Source: a virus
IMG/VR virus record: IMGVR_UViG_3300030329_005362
Coordinates: 1 to 22,826 of that record
Direction: 5' to 3' (one strand)
DNA length: 22,826 nucleotides
Shown in pieces: positions 14,863 to 21,907 of the stretch. The notes under the pieces were generated by a model that saw only the letters and a program-made list of their open reading frames with translations, was not told the origin of the DNA and ran no database searches. Every line of letters starts with the position of its first letter. Within the stretch, counting starts at the first letter, position 1. The position numbers and the translations under genes were made by a program.

Positions 14863-15285
14863 ATGGCTAATAAACGATTGGGAAGCACAGCTTCTTTCTC
14901 AGGTAGTGTAGCTTATCAACTAGATGCAACTTGTAATCTAGATGGTTTTGGTAAAAGTGGTGGAGTATTCTTTTTAAAAGAAGGATCTGCTGCTTATACT
15001 ATAACATTACCTGCAGTTAGCAATTCGGCATGGCATGGTAAATTTATTGTGCAAGCCTCTCCAGCTTCATATGCAATTACTATCGCATCAGTAGATGGTG
15101 ACGATATTAAAGGCATAGAATTTGCAGATGCAGATACTGCTGCTGCGACTGACTCAGATTGGGACAGCGTAACAGTAAGTACAAATGCAGTTGCAGGAGA
15201 CTATGTAGAGTTTGTTTCTGATGGAACAAATTGGTATGCACACATGCATGCTTCGGCTGACAATGCTTTCACGCAAACTGATTAA
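14863..15285 (+). CDS. Putative capsid decoration protein 2
   Basis: AGGAGG lies 8 nt before the ATG. The 140-aa protein is predicted to be all-beta: YTITLPA (about 44-50), GKFIVQASPASYAITIAS, then GDYVEFVSDGTNWYAHMHAS at the end, a Trp-containing strand pair often seen in small phage head proteins. It shares the strand pattern of the preceding gene, suggesting duplication and divergence. It is followed by a strong hairpin rather than by another coupled gene. Role as a head-decorating protein is inferred from position and composition. Confidence 0.55.
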   Translation: MANKRLGSTASFSGSVAYQLDATCNLDGFGKSGGVFFLKEGSAAYTITLPAVSNSAWHGKFIVQASPASYAITIASVDGDDIKGIEFADADTAAATDSDWDSVTVSTNAVAGDYVEFVSDGTNWYAHMHASADNAFTQTD

Positions 15286-15299
15286 TAAACATATGGCTG

Positions 15300-15330
15300 C
15301 CCTCTGGAGAGATTTTTTCTCCCCAGGGGG
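15300..15330 (+). promoter_or_regulatory. Strong mRNA hairpin after the capsid/decoration block
   Basis: CCCTCTGG (15300-15307) pairs with the run CCAGGGGG (15323-15330) using one G-U pair, then one A-C mismatch, and GAG (15309-15311) pairs with CTC (15319-15321) around a T-rich loop. It lies in the 64-nt gap between the second decoration gene and the neck genes. No T-run follows the 3' arm, so read-through is likely. It could stabilise the abundant capsid message or act as an attenuator. Confidence 0.55.
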
Positions 15331-15349
15331 GTAGTCATTAAGGGAATAA

Positions 15350-16213
15350 ATGGCAAATTTCAGATTACAAGTAGAGGCTTTAACAGGGTTAGGAACAATA
15401 AATGACAGTACTGTTCCCACATTGAATGAATTAACTCAATTTCTTCAAGATGGAACTAGAGATGTTGTTAATAGATTTTCTATATTATATCCTCAGATGG
15501 TTCATAGGTTTACAAAAACTACTAATAGCCACTCTCATGTGACTGCAACAGGTAGAATTTTATCTGCTGTAAGAGAGCATAATTCTTCAACTATATTAAG
15601 ACCTTGTGCTTTAATATCTCCTCAAGATAGATATTTAGCTAAAGATAAGAGTAGTTTAAAGTATAGATCTGAATATAATCCAGGTTATTATGAGTTAGAA
15701 GGACAAATACATTGTGTACCTGCCCCATCAGGAACAGGAGATAATGACTTTATAGTTACACAAATTCACTATGATACAGAAGTGAATCATGGTGATAGTG
15801 TTCCAGATAACTTTCCAAGTGAATATGCTTATATAGTAGCTATTTACGCTTCTATTAAATCTTTAGAAAGAGCTTTAGCTTCTAAAAAGATACCTGTAGT
15901 AGGTGGAATAACAGAAGAATTAACTGCAGCTATGGATGCAGGTGCAATTGGAACATCTGCAGATCAAAGAGATTTTAGTAAGTGGTGGGATGTAGCAGGC
16001 GATATAATAGAAGATGAAGAAGACCCTGAATTAGGAGCAGTTCATTTACAGAAAATCCAATCTTATATTCAAGCTTATGCTACTCAATTACAAGGAAATC
16101 AAGCTGATTATCAATGGATGTTAGCAAGGCATGATTATCTACAAGGGCAATATAATCAGATATTTGCTGGTTTTGTTCCCAAACAACAACAAGCTCAGGA
16201 AGGAAGGCAATAA
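15350..16213 (+). CDS. Putative head-to-tail adaptor (neck) protein, 287 aa
   Basis: A helical protein placed directly after the head genes. It begins MANFRLQVEALTGLG and continues with TVPTLNELTQFLQDGTRD, a start seen in adaptor-type proteins that bind under the portal. The centre has PDNFPSEYAYIVAIYASIKS followed by LERALASKK, a long helix that could pack in a ring, and the C-terminal 60 residues are Gln-rich coiled coil (QSYIQAYATQLQGNQADY). No enzymatic motif is seen. GGGAATAA before the ATG is a modest ribosome-binding site. The stop overlaps the next start. Role is inferred from position and helical design. Confidence 0.6.
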   Translation: MANFRLQVEALTGLGTINDSTVPTLNELTQFLQDGTRDVVNRFSILYPQMVHRFTKTTNSHSHVTATGRILSAVREHNSSTILRPCALISPQDRYLAKDKSSLKYRSEYNPGYYELEGQIHCVPAPSGTGDNDFIVTQIHYDTEVNHGDSVPDNFPSEYAYIVAIYASIKSLERALASKKIPVVGGITEELTAAMDAGAIGTSADQRDFSKWWDVAGDIIEDEEDPELGAVHLQKIQSYIQAYATQLQGNQADYQWMLARHDYLQGQYNQIFAGFVPKQQQAQEGRQ

Positions 16214-16488
16214 TGACAATATTTGAATTAATGGAAAGATCTAATATGAACAATACAGGGAGAGCTATTGCATACATAAAAGATGCATTAAGAGAAATGA
16301 ATTTAGATTATGAAACTCATATTAGAAATGAAAATATAGATATAACAAAAGATCAAAGAAATTATACTATTCCTAATGAAATGGTAAAAGTTTTAGATAT
16401 AAGAGTAAAAAATCATTTAAATAGTAAAGATGAATACAGATCTATTCCAAGATTATTGTATTCACCAGAAATAAAGGATAATGACTAA
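16213..16488 (+). CDS. Putative small neck protein, 91 aa
   Basis: The start shares a base with the previous stop, and the stop shares a base with the next start (TAATG at both ends). The 91-residue product starts MTIFELMERSNMNNTGRAI and continues with AYIKDALREMNLDYE, then IDITKDQRNYTIPNEMVKVLDI(R). The pattern of a short amphipathic helix followed by a beta-hairpin and a conserved RSIPRLLY block is like small neck or head-completion proteins found next to adaptors. No catalytic site is visible. It probably forms one layer of the neck. Confidence 0.55.
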   Translation: MTIFELMERSNMNNTGRAIAYIKDALREMNLDYETHIRNENIDITKDQRNYTIPNEMVKVLDIRVKNHLNSKDEYRSIPRLLYSPEIKDND

Positions 16489-17192
16489 TGGCTCAAGTTA
16501 GAGAATATGGATATTATATAATAGGAAATACAATTAAGCTTGTAGAAAGAGATGTTAATTTTGATAATGATCCTAATTCTAAAAGTTATGGACCTGGAGT
16601 AGATAGAGGTGAATGGAAATCTCCTTTAGCTGATGTAGCTGATGGTCTTCAATTACAATATACTTATGTTCCAACTTATAGAATTCAAACTACAAATGAT
16701 GTGGATGCAAATATTACTCAATATCAATCTAGGGATGGTAAATTAACTATAGCAGACAATTCATCAGCTTATATTAATTATGCCACTACATATGCATTAG
16801 CTGCTGATAAATATGTAGTATTAGAGAAAGCTGGAAGATTTAATGGCTTACATAAAATAGAATCTCTTCAAAATAATACAGGAACAAATAATCAAATTGT
16901 ATTCACTACTAAATATACTGGCAGTGAAGCTGCATGGACTGATTTTGAGGAAACACCTAATTTATATTATGCATTAGATGTAATGGAAGATGAATCATTT
17001 GAGCTTGATTTACCTGATTATTTAGCTTTAGCTATAGAATATTATTTAAAATCAAGAGCTTTTGATGAAATAGGGGAGTTTGAAAAAGCTCAATATTATA
17101 TGAAAGAATTTAGAAAGCGTATGGAAAAGCATGATTCATCAAGACTACATGGTCCGAGAATGATTGCAACAGGCCCATATGCTATAAGATAG
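16488..17192 (+). CDS. Putative neck or tail-connector protein, 234 aa
   Basis: It begins MAQVREYGYYIIGNTIKLVE, a beta-hairpin-type start, with a Gly/Pro-rich segment and QLQYTYVPTYRIQ around residues 55-68. A central beta domain is flanked by the C-terminal helical block LPDYLALAIEYYLKSRAFDE and a final Lys/Arg-rich stretch (MKEFRKRMEKHDSSRLHGPR). The last block suggests a helix that docks onto another ring. Gene order (adaptor, small neck protein, this protein) supports a role in closing the head. A chain of TAATG overlaps links it to the two genes before it. The family is not recognised. Confidence 0.55.
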   Translation: MAQVREYGYYIIGNTIKLVERDVNFDNDPNSKSYGPGVDRGEWKSPLADVADGLQLQYTYVPTYRIQTTNDVDANITQYQSRDGKLTIADNSSAYINYATTYALAADKYVVLEKAGRFNGLHKIESLQNNTGTNNQIVFTTKYTGSEAAWTDFEETPNLYYALDVMEDESFELDLPDYLALAIEYYLKSRAFDEIGEFEKAQYYMKEFRKRMEKHDSSRLHGPRMIATGPYAIR

Positions 17193-17200
17193 GAGAATAA

Positions 17201-17725
17201 ATGGCTGAAACCAATTTAACAAAATATACTGAACAAGAAAAGCTTAATAAAATGGAAGTAGATCTAATAGATGTTACTATTACTCTTCCAAGTGGAAATA
17301 CAGCGGCAGGAGACGTTATATTTCATCCGCAAAAAATAGAAAATGCAGTAGCTGAAAAAGGCGGAAAGTGCATGATTCAATCTGTAGCTCTAATAATAGC
17401 AGATGGAGGCGATGATGGAACAGTTGTTCAGACAGTTCAATTATTATTTACTTCAGATAGTGATAATACAAATATGGCTAATGCTTTAGATGTAGCTTCT
17501 GGTGGTACAGCTGCCGATTCACTAATGAATAGTTTTTGTGGGCAAGTATATGTTACTAATCTTGTAGATGTGGGTACTCAGTCTGTAGGAAGTGCTCAAA
17601 ATATAGGAATTATTGCAAAAGCAGCTATTACTAGTAAGGATTTGCATGTTTGGGGAATGTGTCATGGAATAGATAACTATGGTGGTGGTACACTTGTCTT
17701 AAGAGTTGGCGTTATTAAAGACTAA
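17201..17725 (+). CDS. Hypothetical virion protein, 174 aa
   Basis: AGGAGAATAA supplies the ribosome-binding site. The protein is Gly/Thr/Val-rich and looks all-beta, with a dense acidic-Gly turn (ADGGDDGTVVQTVQLLF) and SVGSAQNIGIIAKAAI later. The C-terminal strand GGTLVLRVGVIKD ends the frame. There is no signal peptide or membrane segment. The order among neck and LamG-like genes suggests a decoration or tail-surface protein. Three cysteines are present. No family is recognised. Confidence 0.6.
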   Translation: MAETNLTKYTEQEKLNKMEVDLIDVTITLPSGNTAAGDVIFHPQKIENAVAEKGGKCMIQSVALIIADGGDDGTVVQTVQLLFTSDSDNTNMANALDVASGGTAADSLMNSFCGQVYVTNLVDVGTQSVGSAQNIGIIAKAAITSKDLHVWGMCHGIDNYGGGTLVLRVGVIKD

Positions 17726-18546
17726 TGATTTCTAATTTAGTAAACAGGCCTTTATCTAATGGATGTTCTACTCCAGATATTGCTTTTCATGAATCTTTAG
17801 GAAATAATTATGAACTGACAATTGCTGATGGAGATGTAAATACTGCTGGATTGCGCTTTGGTGGAGCTGGAGGAGATGATGAACCTTTTTCTATAATGGG
17901 ATGGGCTAATTGTCAAGGTGATACTCATACTATATTTCAAGTATACAATGAGTATGCCTTTAATATACTAAATAGCTCTACTGTAGCTTTTACTATAACA
18001 AGTTATGATGGCTCCTATGAAACGTTAAAGAGAACAGTTGATGGCGCTACTATAGTTGAAAATAATTTATCTAAATGGACTCATTTTGCTTGTACTTATG
18101 ATGGATCAAATAGCAATAGTGGTCAAAAAATATACATAGATGGTAATAGAGTTGATAACGCTAATGATAACACTGGAATTTATGCTGGTATGTCTGATCA
18201 AGATGGAAAAGGGTATATAGTAGATTATACTGGGGCATCAGGAAATAAAGGGCTATTATCGGATGTATCTGTATATGATGTTGAATTACTTGCAGATGAT
18301 ATAAAAATGATAGCATCTCAGAGACATGGATTTAATCATATGCTTTGGAATAAGGGAGCAAATTGTAAAGTTTGGAGTGATATGGCAGAACAATATAAAA
18401 GAGATCTGAATGTGTATACATTTTTTAGCACACAAATGAGAGTTGCTACTTCTAATGAAGGTGATTTTTTAATTAATGTTAGTTCATCTGGTGGCCAAAG
18501 TGATTCAGGTAGATGGCAAAGATTTAGAGGGCCTACAACAAAATGA
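17725..18546 (+). CDS. LamG/concanavalin-like virion protein, 273 aa
   Basis: The start shares a base with the previous stop (TAATG). A laminin-G-like jelly-roll domain covers about residues 40-195, with the family signatures FSIMGW (55-60), KWTHFACTYDGS (117-128), IYIDGNRVD (136-144) and LLSDVSVYDVEL (177-188). This fold in phage usually binds glycans or caps a head or tail surface. The remaining 80 residues are a mixed region with W and C residues (KGANCKVWSDM). It is followed by the only longer gap in the right half, carrying a probable promoter. Confidence 0.8.
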   Translation: MISNLVNRPLSNGCSTPDIAFHESLGNNYELTIADGDVNTAGLRFGGAGGDDEPFSIMGWANCQGDTHTIFQVYNEYAFNILNSSTVAFTITSYDGSYETLKRTVDGATIVENNLSKWTHFACTYDGSNSNSGQKIYIDGNRVDNANDNTGIYAGMSDQDGKGYIVDYTGASGNKGLLSDVSVYDVELLADDIKMIASQRHGFNHMLWNKGANCKVWSDMAEQYKRDLNVYTFFSTQMRVATSNEGDFLINVSSSGGQSDSGRWQRFRGPTTK

Positions 18547-18580
18547 GTTGCTTTTTAGGTATTAATTATTTAAATTTTGC

Positions 18581-18608
18581 TTGCGCCCTATAAAGAATTA
18601 TATATATT
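18581..18608 (+). promoter_or_regulatory. Probable promoter inside the late block
   Basis: TTGCGC (18581-18586) and TATATT (18603-18608) are separated by 16 nt in the 88-nt gap 18547-18634. An alternative reading is TTGCTT (18577) with TATATA (18601). It would start an extra transcript for the small virion protein and the basic AT-hook gene. Sequence match only. Confidence 0.4.
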
Positions 18609-18634
18609 TGCAATACGAACAAGAAGGAGTTTAA

Positions 18635-18979
18635 ATGGCACATAAAGGATTAAGAGAATTTGATGGAATGGAGACTGGAGGATTAGCTCTAGGCCAATTA
18701 GGATTTACAGAAGTCACAGGTACAGGTTCTGCTGGTACAACTGGAGATACTTCTGGTAAGGATTATTTTGTAGGTATAAAGGCTGTTGCGGCACATGCAA
18801 GTGCATCAAGTACCTCTGAGATAGTTTTTACTGCAGAATCTCTACAGGGAGATGATCTTAGTACAACAGCAATGTATCCAGGGGATATGATTTGGGGTTG
18901 TTTTAATTATGTAAATGTTGGTACTAATACTAGTAGCTATATGAAGCTATTATGTTATTATGGTAAAAAATCAAGTTAA
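18635..18979 (+). CDS. Small hypothetical virion protein, 114 aa
   Basis: AAGGAG stands 7 nt before the ATG. The 114-residue protein is Gly/Thr/Ser/Ala-rich with predicted beta strands, starting MAHKGLREFDGMETGG and ending SYMKLLCYYGKKSS. A strand pair with DMIWGCFNYV is near the end. It has the composition of small decoration or tail-surface proteins. It follows a probable promoter and a gap, so it may be expressed at a higher level than its upstream neighbours. No family is recognised. Confidence 0.55.
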   Translation: MAHKGLREFDGMETGGLALGQLGFTEVTGTGSAGTTGDTSGKDYFVGIKAVAAHASASSTSEIVFTAESLQGDDLSTTAMYPGDMIWGCFNYVNVGTNTSSYMKLLCYYGKKSS

Positions 18980-19002
18980 AAGGTAAATAAAAGGAGAATA
19001 TA

Positions 19003-19194
19003 ATGCCACGAGGAAAAGGAACATACGGAAGTAAAAGAGGAAGGCCAAAGAAAAAAGGTGGTGCTAAAAGAGGAAAAGCTAAAAGCGCATATGGCAGAAG
19101 AGGTGTTGCAAGAGCTGCAACTAAAAGAGTTTCTGCTAGGAAGCCTGCTATGAAAAGAAAAAGAGTAGTATCTAGACCACCAAGAAGGCCTTAA
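19003..19194 (+). CDS. Highly basic AT-hook protein (protamine-like), 63 aa
   Basis: The 63-residue product has 12 Lys and 14 Arg, no Asp or Glu, and is rich in Gly, Ala and Pro. Residues 11-18 read KRGRPKKK, an exact AT-hook core (RGRP flanked by basic residues), the motif that inserts into the minor groove of AT-rich DNA. The C-terminal half (VARAATKRVSARKPAMKRK) is histone-H1/protamine-like. AAAGGAG is a good ribosome-binding site. Given its position in the virion block it may be packaged to neutralise or compact the AT-rich genome, be ejected to bind host DNA, or bind RNA. The function is inferred; the composition is certain. Confidence 0.75.
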   Translation: MPRGKGTYGSKRGRPKKKGGAKRGKAKSAYGRRGVARAATKRVSARKPAMKRKRVVSRPPRRP

Positions 19195-19215
19195 ATAACA
19201 AAAAAGGGGGAGTTT

Positions 19216-20124
19216 ATGCTTTGTCCACACTGTGGTTCTAATAAAGTCCATAAGGATGGAGTTAGGGAGAGAAAAAGCGGCAAGATAATTCAAGAATTTG
19301 AATGCCAACATATAGGTTGTAATAAGTATTTTTCAACAACTATACAGGATGCAATACTGGAAGAGATTAATCAAAAGCATGTGCAGCCTGGAGATATACT
19401 TAGATATAACTTTGATAAAACAATTAGAATTCATGCAGCAACAGATATACATCATGGTGCTTGTGAACATAATTGGAAGCTATTTGATAGATTTATAAAT
19501 ACGGTATATGAAGATCCAGATGCTAGATGGTTTATGAATGGTGACAATATAGAACTGATTCCACCAGGTTACAAAATATCTCAGAGAGGTCAGTCTATGG
19601 AGCCAGACGAACAGCAGTTAACATTTTTTAAGAGGATTGAAAAGATAGCAGATAAATGTCTGTTTATTAGGGGAGGCAATCACGACTATATAAGAAGTGT
19701 TAATTTACTTGGATTTGATGTATCTAAAGCCTTGGCTGATAGACTGGATTGTCCTTATTTTGAACTTCCAGGATATATGCAAGTCAATATAGAAGGTAGA
19801 GACTGGAATGTAGTTTCTATGCATGGTAAAAGTGGTGGCCAAAATGGAGATCTAGAGCTCAATAAGTTGGCCTCTGTTTATAGTCAAGGCGATATTTATT
19901 TTGCAGGGCATAATCATCAATTGTATTGTAAACCTATAGATAGTCTTATAATACATCAGGGAGAAGAAAGATTGCATAGAAGGTGGTATATAAGAGGAGG
20001 AAGTTTCCTTAATTATGCTGACTATGCTAGATATTCTTCCTATCCGATAGTTAGAGCTGGATGGGTAACAATGGAGTTGAGTAAACAAAAAATAAAGGCA
20101 TGGACTAATTATCATGAGGTATAA
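19216..20124 (+). CDS. Zinc-ribbon metallophosphoesterase, 302 aa
   Basis: A calcineurin-like phosphoesterase domain carries the full motif set: D77-x-H79 (ATDIHHG), GDN (109-111), GNHD (154-157), H203 (SMHGKS) and GHNH (231-234), which together bind two metals. In front sits a zinc ribbon with C3/C6 and C30/C35 (MLCPHCGSNKVHKDGVRERK) that resembles the InsA-type transposase ribbon and transcription-factor zinc ribbons. All catalytic positions are present, so it should be active on phosphoesters. The zinc ribbon could recruit it to nucleic acid. A strong AAAAGGGGGAG precedes the start. Such an enzyme inside virion genes is unusual. Substrate unknown. Confidence 0.9.
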   Translation: MLCPHCGSNKVHKDGVRERKSGKIIQEFECQHIGCNKYFSTTIQDAILEEINQKHVQPGDILRYNFDKTIRIHAATDIHHGACEHNWKLFDRFINTVYEDPDARWFMNGDNIELIPPGYKISQRGQSMEPDEQQLTFFKRIEKIADKCLFIRGGNHDYIRSVNLLGFDVSKALADRLDCPYFELPGYMQVNIEGRDWNVVSMHGKSGGQNGDLELNKLASVYSQGDIYFAGHNHQLYCKPIDSLIIHQGEERLHRRWYIRGGSFLNYADYARYSSYPIVRAGWVTMELSKQKIKAWTNYHEV

Positions 20125-20126
20125 AT

Positions 20127-21734
20127 ATGGCGTATAATAATAATATAACAAAAAGAAATAAGAATACTGCAAGTTGTAATGCAACTATTAAAGATGTGAA
20201 TTTCAATCCTTCAGTATCTTTAGGGGATATTAAAGAAGTAACATCTAAAGATTTTACAGTATCTTATGATGCTGAAGGCAATTCATTAGGAGAGCCTATG
20301 AAAATAGCAAGTTTTGGAGGGCTTGGAGTATTTGATAAGTCTACAATCTCGCAAGATGCTAAATTTATAGGAATTTGCAATAAAGGCGATTCTTCTTTAG
20401 AGTTAATGATGAAAGTTAGAAATTATGTAAAACAAGGGAAGATACTAACTGGAGTCACAGCAACAGCAGCAGATCCTACAGTTTTTACAAAAACAGATCA
20501 TGGCTTAGCTGATAACGATATAGTAGAATTAACTGGATTTACTCAAATGAGTGAAATTAATGGAATGATTGGCACAGTTAATCAATTAAATACAAGTACA
20601 TTTGAAGTAAATGGTATTGCAGCTGATTCTCAAGAAACAACTGGAGGAACAGTAACAAGATATGATATAGATACAGCTCCAGTTAAAGATATTGCTACAA
20701 CTGCAAGGGGAGCATATGCAGCATCTCCATATATACAATTTCTTTTGCATCCAGGTCAGTTTATGACATTGCCTCATTTAAGATTTATAGTTAATAATTC
20801 AAATCAAACAGGAGTAGATTCTCCAGTTGCAGCTGCTTTAGGTACAGAAGGAACTGTTAATCAAACAGGTATAGCAGCTATTGATGATGTTACTGATGGT
20901 AAAGGATTTGTAGAGACAACAGATTGGTTTGGAGCAGTTTCTGATGATGAAGGATTAGTGCCAGGGAGTATTTCCATTATATTTTATTCAGCAGGATATC
21001 AAGAATTTGGAATAACTAATCGTACTAATGCTGGTAAAAAACAAACCTCAGCTACGGATACTGGATTAGATGCAAATACAGCATATAGATTTAAATGCAC
21101 TGTAGATGGTACTGCTAATAATATAGTCTTTACAACAGATGCATCTGATACAACTTGGGGGAATGGTCTTACAGGCAATGGAGTATTAAAAAAGATTAAT
21201 GATAGATTTCATGCTGCTTGGAAATCTGGAACTGTAACTGCTCATCCTAAAGCTCATATTGTAGATGGAGAAGTAAGAGTTACATCTGGAACTAGATTAA
21301 GTACATCTGCAATAGCATTGGCAGATTCAACTACAGGCTCTGAAACTCAAATGTTTGGAACAAATGGAATGCCTCATGAAGGTTCACTTCCTTCTGCAGT
21401 TGCTGCAGCTTTAGAAACAACTTCATTATTAAATAGGTCTTATGATAATACTGATCATATCCTAATAGATAAAGGCAATGGAACTGGAAGCAGGGTTGAT
21501 GGAGGTACTTTTGAGATTATAGGGCAACAGCCTTATTCTCCTGGCGCATCTACATTAAGATTGTATAACTGTCCTCCATATGCTAATTTTTCTTTATATT
21601 ATAACTATTTTGCTGCACTAGGAGGGCAATCAGTTGCTACTGCTGCAAGTCAAAATATGATTTCTGATATTTATGCGAGATGTGTTAATAAAAAAGTAGA
21701 TAAAGGTATTGTAAGACTTTATCTTGCAACTTAA
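20127..21734 (+). CDS. Virion (tail or stopper-type) protein with FCCH-like domain, 535 aa
   Basis: Residues about 110-179 form a small beta domain with the pattern TVFTKTDHGLADNDIVEL and SEINGMIGTV, then TFEVNGI and TTGGTV, resembling the FCCH-type repeat found in E1 enzymes and often inserted in phage tail proteins. The remaining segments are Gly/Thr/Ser-rich and beta-like, with SPYIQFLLHPGQFMTLPHLRF near residue 200 and a C-terminal NYFAALGGQSVATAAS. It has the composition of a large structural protein. It starts two nt after the phosphoesterase stop without a clear Shine-Dalgarno. Exact role (tail sheath, stopper or fibre base) is open. Confidence 0.6.
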   Translation: MAYNNNITKRNKNTASCNATIKDVNFNPSVSLGDIKEVTSKDFTVSYDAEGNSLGEPMKIASFGGLGVFDKSTISQDAKFIGICNKGDSSLELMMKVRNYVKQGKILTGVTATAADPTVFTKTDHGLADNDIVELTGFTQMSEINGMIGTVNQLNTSTFEVNGIAADSQETTGGTVTRYDIDTAPVKDIATTARGAYAASPYIQFLLHPGQFMTLPHLRFIVNNSNQTGVDSPVAAALGTEGTVNQTGIAAIDDVTDGKGFVETTDWFGAVSDDEGLVPGSISIIFYSAGYQEFGITNRTNAGKKQTSATDTGLDANTAYRFKCTVDGTANNIVFTTDASDTTWGNGLTGNGVLKKINDRFHAAWKSGTVTAHPKAHIVDGEVRVTSGTRLSTSAIALADSTTGSETQMFGTNGMPHEGSLPSAVAAALETTSLLNRSYDNTDHILIDKGNGTGSRVDGGTFEIIGQQPYSPGASTLRLYNCPPYANFSLYYNYFAALGGQSVATAASQNMISDIYARCVNKKVDKGIVRLYLAT

Positions 21735-21748
21735 ACTAAAGGAGAACA

Positions 21749-21898
21749 ATGAAAGCAATTATAGCTAAGTTGGTTAAATCAGTATTCACAGAAAGTGTTT
21801 TAAAGCAAATATTTATAGTTATTGGAGATCATTTTGTTGCATCCAGTAAAAATAAGCTTGATGACAAAATTTGGAATAGTGTAAAAAATAGAATGTAG
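21749..21898 (+). CDS. Small hypothetical protein, 49 aa
   Basis: AAAGGAG six nt before the ATG is a strong ribosome-binding site. The 49-residue product is MKAIIAKLVKSVFTESVLKQ, followed by a hydrophobic patch (IFIVIGDHFVA) and a Lys/Asp-rich end. The hydrophobic stretch is too short for a confident membrane segment. No family is recognised. It is short but has the spacing and signals of the neighbouring genes. Confidence 0.6.
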   Translation: MKAIIAKLVKSVFTESVLKQIFIVIGDHFVASSKNKLDDKIWNSVKNRM

Positions 21899-21907
21899 TA
21901 AAATGAA

